The position numbers and the translations under genes were made by a program. Under the pieces are notes generated by a model. That model had not been told where the DNA came from, made no database searches, and was given only the letters and a program-made list of their open reading frames with translations. Shown here piece by piece: positions 16,679-22,920 of a DNA stretch of 64,000 bases. The stretch is from Pseudomonas fluorescens (GTDB lineage Bacteria; Pseudomonadota; Gammaproteobacteria; Pseudomonadales; Pseudomonadaceae), in contig NZ_CABVHY010000001.1 in NCBI RefSeq assembly GCF_902497875.1, positions 1-64,000 on the forward strand, read 5' to 3'. The first letter of the stretch is position 1. Each line of letters begins with the position of its first letter.

Positions 16679-16912
16679 TCAGTCAGGGTTTGAATCTATT
16701 ATGCGCTGGCGCTCGAGTTGCCTCGCCCTTCTCGACGGCAAAGGTTCCACATGGTGATCGAAGACACGTTTTTCTGCGTCACTTAGAGAATCGTGGTCAT
16801 TATCGTGCAAGGCAATCCCATACGATGTCGGTCCCTCCTTCAGCAGACCTTCGTCAACAAGGTCCTGAATAGCGTAGCCAAGCTGTTCATCCCCATAGCT
16901 GTTAGGTTCCAT
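16679..16912 (-). CDS. Small acidic protein of unknown function
   Basis: A 77-residue protein. The start at 16912 is chosen because AGGAGGGA lies 6 bases upstream of the ATG, an almost perfect ribosome site. Longer in-frame starts lack one. The protein begins MEPNSYGDEQLGYAIQDLVDEGLL. It has a possible short helix-turn-helix-like pair in the first 30 residues and a basic C-terminus (SRRARQLERQRI). It runs opposite to its neighbours inside the prophage right-end mosaic. No family could be named. Confidence 0.5.
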   Translation of the reverse strand: MEPNSYGDEQLGYAIQDLVDEGLLKEGPTSYGIALHDNDHDSLSDAEKRVFDHHVEPLPSRRARQLERQRIIDSNPD

Positions 16913-17081
16913 ACGAAATCCCTCCTGATAAGTGTCTGGAGCGTAGCTATTCTCGGCGCAATCTGCCACCCGCGCCGCCATGGTGCTATCCGACCTGTTT
17001 CAGCGGGCTGACAAAAGAGCGGGAGAACTGGCGGCAGCGTATGACCGGGCCCGGATAGCTGGCTTGACCTGCGAGGCGGCC

Positions 17082-17118
17082 TATACTGCGCTGACCAAAT
17101 GATCGGCAGGAGGCCAGC
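17082..17118 (+). promoter_or_regulatory. Conserved promoter-like box before 67-residue ORF, copy 2
   Basis: TATACTGCGCTGACC, then AAATGATCGGCA and GGAGG before the start. About 70 bases further upstream also match the region before paralogue 3 (CCCGGATAGCTGG against CCCGAATAGCTGG, GCGAGGCGGCC against GCGAGGCTGCC). Confidence 0.55.
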
Positions 17119-17322
17119 ATGGTGGATATCTACGAGAAAATAGCAGCAGGGGAGCCGCTAAAGAAGAAGGCTCTGCAGGCAGTGCGCCGGCATGAGGAAG
17201 CGAAAGGCGTGAAGCCGGACGAGGAGGTCGAACGCCTGCGCCGCGATGCGGAATCGCTCATGTCTGCGGTTCAGGAATATCAGTTTCGGGTGCTGGGTGG
17301 TCCGGCGCGGTCACTTCACTGA
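17119..17322 (+). CDS. 67-residue protein of unknown function, paralogue 2 of 4
   Basis: Starts MVDIYEKIAAGEPLKKKALQAVRRH at ATG 17119, with GGAGG 7 bases upstream. It is the most divergent of the four copies (KKK for MQQ, RRDAESLMSAVQEYQF). The sequence after its stop (CTGAGTTGGTTGGGTCAGCC) is the same as after paralogue 1. Directly downstream lies the relic of an Rz/Rz1 3' end. Confidence 0.7.
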   Translation: MVDIYEKIAAGEPLKKKALQAVRRHEEAKGVKPDEEVERLRRDAESLMSAVQEYQFRVLGGPARSLH

Positions 17323-17345
17323 GTTGGTTGGGTCAGCCGCCGGCG

Positions 17346-17507
17346 TCAAGGGCGGCATGGAAGAGCGAGGCGCGCGCCCGACTTGACCCAGCGCATGCTC
17401 AACGAATTATCGGAATCACCGGCGACGGCGACGAAGGGCTGATCGCGCTGGCGGCTTGCCAAGCCTACGTCAAAGCAATAGCGGGCGAGGGCAGGGTCGA
17501 CGATTAG
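17346..17507 (+). pseudogene. Relic of the 3' end of a second Rz/Rz1 spanin pair
   Basis: From GGCGGCATGG near 17351 to TAG 17505-17507 the DNA matches the 3' end of Rz at about 14146-14286. In the Rz frame it encodes ARLDPAHAQRIIGIT, then GDGDEGLIALAACQAYVK, then a different tail (AIAGEGRVDD). In the Rz1 frame it encodes ERAPDLTQRMLNELSESP, then ATATKG and a stop. Both frames stay open in the matched part, but the 5' three quarters of the gene, with membrane anchor and lipobox, are absent. Because the C-terminal tail differs from the intact Rz, this is probably the remnant of a different phage rather than a fresh duplication. Confidence 0.8.
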
Positions 17508-17871
17508 GCAATGGATGCTCAGAGGCGGGTGTGCTGCCTTGCGAGGACTGCAATCGACCCCCATAGCTGACGTCCAGCAGCATCAATATCGTGGTTCACC
17601 GATTGTTTTAACACGTGGCATCCCTTCCCTAACGCACGAACTTTGATGCCAAAATGGACTGCCCAAGCGGTTATTTGGTCATTATCTTGTAATTTTTTTC
17701 TTTTAAGTTAAGTAGTTACGCCGGCAAGAATCTGTGCGCGCTGTATTGGCGAAGCGAACTGTTACCTGACTTTGCCCATGCCTACTACCTACTAGAAGTC
17801 TGCAGGATTCCTCGCCGCCGCCCTTCGCGATCGGGCTATGATCAAGATATTTGTACCGGACTCCCTGGCCT
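17508..17871. other. Gap between spanin relic and diguanylate cyclase gene
   Basis: 364 bases without a credible gene. The stretch from about 17670 to 17710 is much richer in A and T than its surroundings (a TTTTTTCTTTTAAG run), unlike the core genome. It may hold the promoter of the diguanylate cyclase gene. I cannot name a specific site. Confidence 0.4.
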
Positions 17872-18735
17872 ATGCCCATCGACCTGCAAGCGCTCTACCC
17901 CAGACTGATCCATCTGATGCTGGACACGGTCTTCGTGGTCGATAGGGACAACCAGATTGTATTTGTGAGTGAAGCCTGTGAGGCCCTACTCGGTTACCGT
18001 GCCGACGAGCTGACCGGCACCCCGATCACCGACTATATGCATCCTGAGGACCTGGCGGTCACACGAGCCTCCATTATCCGGGTCATGAATGGTCAACCTC
18101 ACTTCGATTTCCGCAACCGATATATCCGCAAGGACGGAGGTATCGTACACATCCTGTGGGCTGCCTTCTGGTCCGAGGAGGTGGGTGCGCGGATCGGTGT
18201 CGCGCGGGACGTGACGGCCCTCAGCCAGGCCGAGGAGGAATTACGTTTCCTCGCCCATCATGATCCGCTGACAGAACTGACCAACCGGTCGCTTTTCAAT
18301 GATCGACTGGACTCGGCCCTGCGAGCGGCACACCGCCACAAGAGCACTCTGGCTTTGCTGTTTCTGGATATCAATGACTTCAAGGGTATCAATGATGTCC
18401 ATGGACATGCAGCAGGCGATCGTGTGCTCTGTATGATTGCACGACGTCTGGAAGGCTGCGTACGTGAGACGGACACGGTGGCCCGGATGGGCGGTGATGA
18501 ATTCACTGTTCTGTTGACGGATATCCAGTCGGAGGATGCCGTTTCCGGGAAGGTGGAGCAGATTCTCGCGGTCATGGCCGAGCCGCTGGGCGCTGAATTT
18601 GGCGGGATCAAAATGCCGTCCTGCAGTATCGGCGTGGCCTGTTATCCCGCGGACGGGGAGGATGCCGATACTCTGCTCAGCCATGCGGATGGGGATATGT
18701 ACCGGAGAAAAAGGCACCGTTCTGCAGCTGGGTGA
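17872..18735 (+). CDS. PAS-GGDEF diguanylate cyclase in the prophage right-end mosaic
   Basis: A 287-residue protein from ATG 17872 (MPIDLQALYPRL); a TTG seven codons upstream is less likely. Residues 8-120 form a PAS domain (DTVFVVDRDNQIVFVSEACEALLGY) with a C-terminal PAC strand. Residues 130-285 form a GGDEF domain. The active-site motif is intact (ARMGGDEF) and is preceded by RETD five residues earlier, a canonical I-site for feedback by c-di-GMP. There is no membrane segment and no EAL domain, so it should be a soluble, PAS-controlled c-di-GMP synthase. The C-terminus is slightly unusual (DGDMYRRKRHRSAAG). It lies between a spanin relic and paralogue 3, so it is likely phage-associated cargo. 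Confidence 0.88.
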   Translation: MPIDLQALYPRLIHLMLDTVFVVDRDNQIVFVSEACEALLGYRADELTGTPITDYMHPEDLAVTRASIIRVMNGQPHFDFRNRYIRKDGGIVHILWAAFWSEEVGARIGVARDVTALSQAEEELRFLAHHDPLTELTNRSLFNDRLDSALRAAHRHKSTLALLFLDINDFKGINDVHGHAAGDRVLCMIARRLEGCVRETDTVARMGGDEFTVLLTDIQSEDAVSGKVEQILAVMAEPLGAEFGGIKMPSCSIGVACYPADGEDADTLLSHADGDMYRRKRHRSAAG

Positions 18736-18819
18736 CGAGCCTGCAGGGTACCTTCGGCAAGCAGCCGCTAGCGCTGTATGACTCGATCCCGAATAGCTGG
18801 CCTGGCATGCGAGGCTGCC

Positions 18820-18858
18820 TATACTGCCCTGATCAAATGATCGGCATTGGAGGCTGGC
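18820..18858 (+). promoter_or_regulatory. Conserved promoter-like box before 67-residue ORF, copy 3
   Basis: TATACTGCCCTGATC, then AAATGATCGGCA and GGAGG before ATG 18859. The TGATC...TGATC pair is shared with copy 4. Confidence 0.55.
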
Positions 18859-19062
18859 ATGAGAGGCCTTGACGAGAAGATAGCTGTAGGGGATCCGCTA
18901 ATGCAGCAGGCTCTGCAGGCATTGCGGCGGTACAACGAAGCGAAAGGCGTGAAGTCTGCCGAGGAGGTCGAACGTCTGCGCCTCAAGGTAGAGGCACTCA
19001 TGACCGCAGTGTCGGAGTATCAGCTTTGGGCGCTGGGTAGGCCTGTGAAATTACTTCGCTGA
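18859..19062 (+). CDS. 67-residue protein of unknown function, paralogue 3 of 4
   Basis: Starts MRGLDEKIAVGDPLMQQALQALRRY at ATG 18859 with GGAGG 7 bases upstream; a TTG at 18847 is less likely. It is closest to paralogue 4. The C-terminus differs (LGRPVKLLR for SLDGPERTFH). The DNA just after its stop is a relic of the 3' end of a SRAP gene on the opposite strand. This is the same arrangement as the intact paralogue 4 / SRAP pair. Confidence 0.7.
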   Translation: MRGLDEKIAVGDPLMQQALQALRRYNEAKGVKSAEEVERLRLKVEALMTAVSEYQLWALGRPVKLLR

Positions 19063-19121
19063 GTTGGAGCTATCAGACCCCGCCCCTGGTTCCGCACACT
19101 CCCCACGGCTACCTCGACCTT
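19063..19121 (-). pseudogene. Relic of a SRAP gene 3' end
   Basis: GAGTTGGAGCTATCAG and the following CCCCTGGTTCCGCACACTCC match the DNA coding the C-terminus of the intact SRAP gene at 21407-21470. On the minus strand it reads VEVAVGSVRNQGRGLIAPTQ against VDMAVGNVRNQGQGLIVPTQ of the intact protein. Upstream of these 20 residues the similarity ends, so only the tail of a former gene remains. Confidence 0.75.
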
Positions 19122-19216
19122 AGCGGTCATAGGTAAAAGAGCCGTTGTCGTCAAAGCATTCGAGATAGAAGGCGCGCGCAACGGCCTATCACGCCCGTCT
19201 TGAATCCCGGCGCACA

Positions 19217-19435
19217 TCAGGACAATCCCGATTGAATTTTCTGGTGCAGGATGGAAGTCAGTTCCCGACCGGGGTATTGGGCTTTTAGGCTCCGCGCTTT
19301 ACAGCCGAGCGCATGACTAAAAGCAACGGCGTCCGTGAAGCACTGGGCACTCCCACACAACCGACAGCGCACCCGTAAGCCGTCGAGTTTCCAGTGTTTG
19401 TTCCAGGCTTCCAGCGGCAGGTAGGTCACGGACAT
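19217..19435 (-). CDS. Small cysteine-containing protein of unknown function
   Basis: A 72-residue protein starting MSVTYLPLEAWNKHWKLDGLRVRCRLC. AAAGGA lies 10 bases upstream. CRLCGSAQC is followed by HALGC, which could bind zinc (Cys-x2-Cys...His/Cys). The even spread of charged and hydrophobic residues looks like a real protein, not a shadow. Its transcription is separated from the minus-strand genes upstream by the terminator at 19544. Confidence 0.55.
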   Translation of the reverse strand: MSVTYLPLEAWNKHWKLDGLRVRCRLCGSAQCFTDAVAFSHALGCKARSLKAQYPGRELTSILHQKIQSGLS

Positions 19436-19543
19436 TCAAAAGCAGTCCTTTGGCATTGAGCGACAGGGGCTGAGTGCGCGTAAAACCACGCCCTATGGCA
19501 ATGGTAGACCAGCCTCCGGGGGGCTGATCTCCAGCCGGCGCAA

Positions 19544-19572
19544 AAAAAGCCCACCGAAGCGGGCTTTTTTTT
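19544..19572. terminator. Bidirectional terminator
   Basis: AAAAAGCCC (19544-19552) pairs with GGGCTTTTT (19561-19569). T runs are present on both strands. On the minus strand it would end the 20162-19612 operon. On the plus strand it is followed by TTGAGGAGACATTTAATG, a ribosome site and start codon that now lead only into a 44-codon frame antisense to the next gene. Confidence 0.7.
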
Positions 19573-19611
19573 GAGGAGACATTTAATGAAAACGCCGTTA
19601 TGCGCAGCGGC

Positions 19612-19803
19612 TCAGGGATGCTTGTTGGCCCGGATTCCAAGTCCGGACAGCGCTTCGAACAGCGCCTCACCCCCCTCGGAAATACTGCTGCTGTCGTCGT
19701 TTGCATGCGTCAAGATCAGGTAGCCGTCAGCTTCATACAGGGTGACGGCCTCCACCTCGGTATAAAATTTGTCGTTGTGTCTGAACGATACCGCTGAATT
19801 CAT
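19612..19803 (-). CDS. Small protein of unknown function
   Basis: A 63-residue protein starting MNSAVSFRHNDKFYTEVEAVTLYEADGYLILTHAND. GGAGGAA precedes the ATG by 5 bases. The ATG overlaps the stop of the upstream gene (ATGA), so the two are translationally coupled. The sequence looks like a small alpha/beta fold with alternating hydrophobic residues. No family recognised. Confidence 0.6.
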   Translation of the reverse strand: MNSAVSFRHNDKFYTEVEAVTLYEADGYLILTHANDDSSSISEGGEALFEALSGLGIRANKHP

Positions 19804-20162
19804 TTTGGTTCCTCCGGTACACGTGGGGCGCAACACGACGCGATTGGATCGGGAGCCAGGTCATGGATGCCCTCACGCATCGGGGGCAAGCTGTGAATTT
19901 TGTCAGCGGTCACGGCCATGGCCACACACGCCATCCGACCGCACTGAATTTCAGTGATGACCCCCGCATCGCGTAAGCCCAAGGCATAGCCTTCGGCACG
20001 ACCGGCAGCTTCCATCACCAGGGGCAGGAGGCGGCCTTCGATGATTTTGAACAGCAGGTTCCCCCACCGTATCGTCTGCCCACTGCTCAGCCCCATAACT
20101 GCGTCATACGCGGCGAGAGAACTCAACATATTACTGTCAGCCAAAACATTGGAATTCGACAT
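19800..20162 (-). CDS. Protein of unknown function, coupled to a 63-residue partner
   Basis: A 120-residue protein starting MSNSNVLADSNMLSSLAAYDAVMGLSSGQTIRWG. Several cysteines lie near the C-terminus (IQCGRMACVAM, SCCAPRVP). There is no signal peptide or membrane segment. It overlaps the following small gene by 4 bases. This pair has no neighbour with a recognisable phage or chromosomal role. I cannot name a family. Confidence 0.55.
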   Translation of the reverse strand: MSNSNVLADSNMLSSLAAYDAVMGLSSGQTIRWGNLLFKIIEGRLLPLVMEAAGRAEGYALGLRDAGVITEIQCGRMACVAMAVTADKIHSLPPMREGIHDLAPDPIASCCAPRVPEEPK

Positions 20163-20509
20163 GAATTACATCTTTTTTTGTTTTTGAATGGGTTTTACAC
20201 AGACGAAAAAAAACGGCGGGATGAACGCCACCGTTTTCTTTTTCTACTGATTCCGTATTCATTGGGCATCCTCCCTGATGCATCGCTCTACTGCGATGTC
20301 CCTAGCTCTCGGCCTTGTCAGCCTGGTCGATCCATCAACACAACGGGATATTAACTGGCCAGGCAGCCATTAGGCAGCGGGCAATTGCCTAAGCCATTGT
20401 ACGCAATTGCTTACAACGCCTCCGAGGCCAGATTCGATGGAGGATAAAGGCGAAATTTCAATCCATCGGATCCTTGATTACGCGCTCTCCCGGTATCGAT
20501 CCGCGAGCC
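20163..20509. other. Gap with minus-strand terminator
   Basis: 347 bases without a credible gene. The left part is T/A rich (T7 and T5 runs at 20172-20185) and holds the terminator at 20206-20240. In the right part I see nothing definite. Confidence 0.5.
20206..20240 (-). terminator. Terminator for the minus-strand gene at 20510-20776
   Basis: AAAACGG (20210-20216) pairs with CCGTTTT (20231-20237). On the minus strand the stem is followed by T8 (A run at 20206-20213). Confidence 0.6.
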
Positions 20510-20776
20510 TTACTCTGGCATTGTCCAGGATTGCAGCTTGTAGCCCTCCTGGCTCAACTCGGCGCGCGCCTCTTCCAGCAGGCTTTCCAGCTGCGCCGGA
20601 TCGGAATAGGCACTGCTTGGAATCTGTTTGCGGCCAATACGAGTGTTGGTCCGGTCGATGACGGTCAGGCTCAGTTCGCCATTACCGTCTTGCGGAGCCC
20701 AGGCGACGCATTGAAAAGGTTCAAATGCATCGCTGGCAATCAAAAGTGCTTCGTTGATGCGGAGCGGGGTGTTCAT
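20510..20776 (-). CDS. Small protein of unknown function
   Basis: An 88-residue protein. The start at 20776 (MNTPLRINEALLIASDAFEPFQC) is preceded by AAGGATAG. The longer frame to 20866 lacks a ribosome site. The sequence VAWAPQDGNGELSLTVIDRTNTRIG suggests a short beta-sheet, followed by an amphipathic helix (AQLESLLEEARAELSQEG) and the ending YKLQSWTMPE. No family recognised. It has its own terminator downstream. Confidence 0.55.
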   Translation of the reverse strand: MNTPLRINEALLIASDAFEPFQCVAWAPQDGNGELSLTVIDRTNTRIGRKQIPSSAYSDPAQLESLLEEARAELSQEGYKLQSWTMPE

Positions 20777-21168
20777 GGGGTTTCTATCCTTGTACCCAAA
20801 AAATGATGTGCCGTCGGTTGGGCTTCCTGGTCGGCTGGCTATTAGTAGGGGAGTCAGCACGGACAAATAGATGCGCGCTTGATGGGAGCTGAAGCATTCC
20901 CAAAAAGGAAGTCATACAGTTTCAGTTAGGCCTGCGCTGCATCCTTGATACAGATAGTGAAGGGGCCCCTCATTTACCGCGCCGTCTTCTACAACCACCA
21001 AACCCGTCGCCGTAATCACCGGTGCTTGCGCGAAAATCAACTTGAAAAATACTGTTCGACATGACGAAGCCTCACCAATTTAGAGCTCTGAGCGTAGCCG
21101 CAGAATGCCGTTAGCGCGGTGGCATATGTAACAACTTGTGCCATTAGGATGGCCTCGATGATGCTGCC
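20777..21168. other. Gap before paralogue 4
   Basis: About 390 bases without a credible gene. Apart from a GGGGCCCC palindrome near 20965 I see no site that I can support. Confidence 0.4.
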
Positions 21169-21207
21169 TATACTGCCCTGATCGAATGATCGGCAAAGGA
21201 GGCCGGT
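21169..21207 (+). promoter_or_regulatory. Conserved promoter-like box before 67-residue ORF, copy 4
   Basis: TATACTGCCCTGATC, then GAATGATCGGCA and GGAGG before ATG 21208. Nearly identical to copy 3. Confidence 0.55.
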
Positions 21208-21411
21208 ATGGGAGATCTAGACGAGAAGATAGCTGCAGGGGACCCGCTGATGCAGCAGGCTCTGCAGGCATTGCGGCGGTATAACGACGCAAGAGGCGTT
21301 AAGCCGGCCGAGGAAATCGAACGTCTGCGCATCGAAGCGGAAGCGCTCATGACGGCGGTGTCGGAGTATGTATCTCGGTCGCTGGATGGTCCCGAGCGGA
21401 CGTTTCATTGA
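21208..21411 (+). CDS. 67-residue protein of unknown function, paralogue 4 of 4
   Basis: Starts MGDLDEKIAAGDPLMQQALQALRRY with GGAGG 7 bases upstream. It converges on, and overlaps by 7 bases, the 3' end of the SRAP gene. Since paralogue 3 is followed by a SRAP tail relic in the same orientation, the ORF and SRAP probably travelled together as one cassette. Confidence 0.72.
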   Translation: MGDLDEKIAAGDPLMQQALQALRRYNDARGVKPAEEIERLRIEAEALMTAVSEYVSRSLDGPERTFH

Positions 21412-22085
21412 GTTGGAACTATCAGGCCCTGCCCCTGATTCCGCACATTCCCCACGGCCATATCGACCTTGAACCATTCGAAGACCTCGGACGGCTCTCC
21501 CTGTTGAATCATCATATGCTCGGCGCGCTCCTTGGGCGTTGCCGGATCAAGCCATTCCCGGGCCAGCTCCGGCGCTAGTATTACCGGGCGTCGATCGTGG
21601 ATGTCCACCATGCCGCCGGCCGAATCAGCAGTGATGATCACGAAACCATCATATTCACTGGGCGTGTGGTCGCCGGCCGTAAACTGGCCGATTGAGGCGC
21701 AGAAGGCAGGGGCACCATCTCGGCGCCGGATAAGGTAGGGCTGCTTCTTCGGCCCGCCTTCATCCACCCACTCAAACCAGTTGTCGATTGGGGTGATAGC
21801 ACGGTGTGGCCAGATCGCCCGGTAGAATGGGCTATGCGCTACCTTTTCGACTCTGCCGTTCGGTTTCGCTGGCTGGTCGGTTGCCCAATGCGGTCGCCAA
21901 CACCACCTGACCAGGTCGGCGCGCAGCGTGTCGCCTTCCTGGCGAAAGAGGGCGACCCTTGTTGTAGGTGCGACGTTGTACTGCTCGAGCGGCTGGTCGC
22001 CGATGGTGTTGACCAGAGCATTGGGCATGCTCAGCGCTGCAACAAAGTCGTGTATGCCTCGGTACTGGGAAAGTCTTCCGCACAT
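21405..22085 (-). CDS. SRAP family protein (YedK/HMCES-like abasic site crosslinker)
   Basis: A 226-residue protein. The start at 22085 gives MCGRLSQYRGI, which places the catalytic Cys at position 2 after removal of Met, as the family requires. GGAGG lies 8 bases upstream. Other active-site parts are present: NGRVEKV (Asn), NWFEW (Glu) and VDIHDRRPVIL (His). SRAP proteins form a thiazolidine crosslink with abasic sites in single-stranded DNA to shield them. Phages and prophages often carry them. A coiled-coil gene lies upstream on the same strand, and the 3' end overlaps paralogue 4. Confidence 0.9.
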   Translation of the reverse strand: MCGRLSQYRGIHDFVAALSMPNALVNTIGDQPLEQYNVAPTTRVALFRQEGDTLRADLVRWCWRPHWATDQPAKPNGRVEKVAHSPFYRAIWPHRAITPIDNWFEWVDEGGPKKQPYLIRRRDGAPAFCASIGQFTAGDHTPSEYDGFVIITADSAGGMVDIHDRRPVILAPELAREWLDPATPKERAEHMMIQQGEPSEVFEWFKVDMAVGNVRNQGQGLIVPTQ

Positions 22086-22113
22086 GGATAGGTCCTCCGG
22101 TGGAAATCTCAGC

Positions 22114-22464
22114 TTAGCTGAGCCGTTTGCCCGGACGCGGATCCACTCCGCGGAGTCTGACCACTTGATCGCGCAACTCATCTATTTCCCGCACCTGGAC
22201 ATTGGACGCGCTCTTGAGGTTGCGCAGCTGCTCGCGTAACTCCGCAAGCGTCGCTGCTTTCTCTTTGAGGAATTCCCTGGCCTGGTCTCGGTCTTTTGTG
22301 GTCTGTGCCTGCATCTCGACCAGCTTGAAGATGTTTTCCCGGGCCGCACGCAGCTGCTGGTTGAGATTGTCGATCTCGTTTTCGAGCAGGTGCGTGTGTT
22401 GGATGCAGGTTTCGAGTGGCGTGGGGATGCCGAGCCACTCGCAGGTGTCTTCATCAGGGTTCAC
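22114..22464 (-). CDS. Coiled-coil protein of unknown function upstream of SRAP
   Basis: A 116-residue protein. GTG 22464 is preferred because AGGAAA lies 7 bases upstream. A TTG at 22500 would add 12 residues. Residues 20-105 form a long coiled coil (ENEIDNLNQQLRAARENIFKLVEM, AATLAELREQLRNLKS). It is 28 bases upstream of the SRAP start and probably co-transcribed. No family recognised. Confidence 0.6.
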   Translation of the reverse strand: MNPDEDTCEWLGIPTPLETCIQHTHLLENEIDNLNQQLRAARENIFKLVEMQAQTTKDRDQAREFLKEKAATLAELREQLRNLKSASNVQVREIDELRDQVVRLRGVDPRPGKRLS

Positions 22465-22562
22465 GTCATGCTTTCCTGATACTGTTTGGATATACAGCAA
22501 TCGAGGCGAGCCGATCAGGCGAGGGTGGAGCGACGAGCTGTAAAGTCGTGGGCTTGTGTGCG

Positions 22563-22583
22563 GTCGGCAGGACGCCGGGGAGG
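22563..22583 (+). repeat. Dispersed 20-bp repeat, copy 3
   Basis: GTCGGCAGGACGCCGGGG followed by AGG. It matches 16155 and 16581 and is the copy nearest the tRNA. Confidence 0.5.
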
Positions 22584-22599
22584 GGGAAAAGCGGCTGAG

Positions 22600-22632
22600 T
22601 TATGGAACACTTCCATAATAGTTATGGAACAC
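22600..22632. promoter_or_regulatory. Operator-like palindrome with a third half-site
   Basis: TTATGGAA-CAC-TTCCATAA (22600-22618) is a perfect inverted repeat. A third TTATGGAACAC follows at 22622-22632. It lies between the coiled-coil gene and tRNA-Ser. It could be a repressor operator or integrase/excisionase arm sites. Confidence 0.5.
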
Positions 22633-22674
22633 ATCGGTTTGCAGCGCCCGAAACCCAAACCCCAGAAACGAAAA

Positions 22675-22694
22675 AGCCCTGAATAATCAGGGCT
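22675..22694 (-). terminator. Terminator of tRNA-Ser
   Basis: AGCCCTGA (22675-22682) pairs with TCAGGGCT (22687-22694) around a 4-base loop. On the minus strand it is followed by T5. It lies about 15 bases past the tRNA 3' end. Confidence 0.8.
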
Positions 22695-22708
22695 CTAACG
22701 TACAAATA

Positions 22709-22796
22709 TGGCGGAGGCGATGGGATTCGAACTCATGGACCTGTTACAGTCGACGGTTTTCAAGACCGTTGCCTTAAACCACTCGGCCACACCTCC
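22709..22796 (-). tRNA. tRNA-Ser (anticodon UGA)
   Basis: The minus strand reads GGAGGTG at the 5' end and CGCCTCC-G-CCA at the 3' end, forming a 7-bp acceptor stem with one G-T pair and an encoded CCA. The anticodon loop is CTTGAAA with TGA in the middle. TTCGAAT marks the T loop, and a long variable arm (class II) fits serine. The 3' end faces the prophage side, which is the usual polarity for integration into a tRNA gene. Confidence 0.95.
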
Positions 22797-22920
22797 GTAT
22801 TGCGTTGCGGGCGCCATAATACCTGAATGAAACACACTGTCAAACTCTCTGCGTAGCTTGTTGCAGGGTGTCTGTTATGATCTTTGCGACTGAACGTTTC
22901 AAACCAACAGGAGTGTCGCC

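Noticed and set aside
17346..17564. 72-codon minus-strand frame over the spanin relic
   Set aside because: The plus-strand similarity to Rz/Rz1 explains this DNA; the antisense frame has no ribosome site.
17690..17730. Possible sigma-28 (FliA) promoter before the PAS-GGDEF gene (TTAAG...GCCGGCAA)
   Set aside because: The spacing is shorter than usual and the second box differs from GCCGATAA at two positions. It is too weak to list as a feature.
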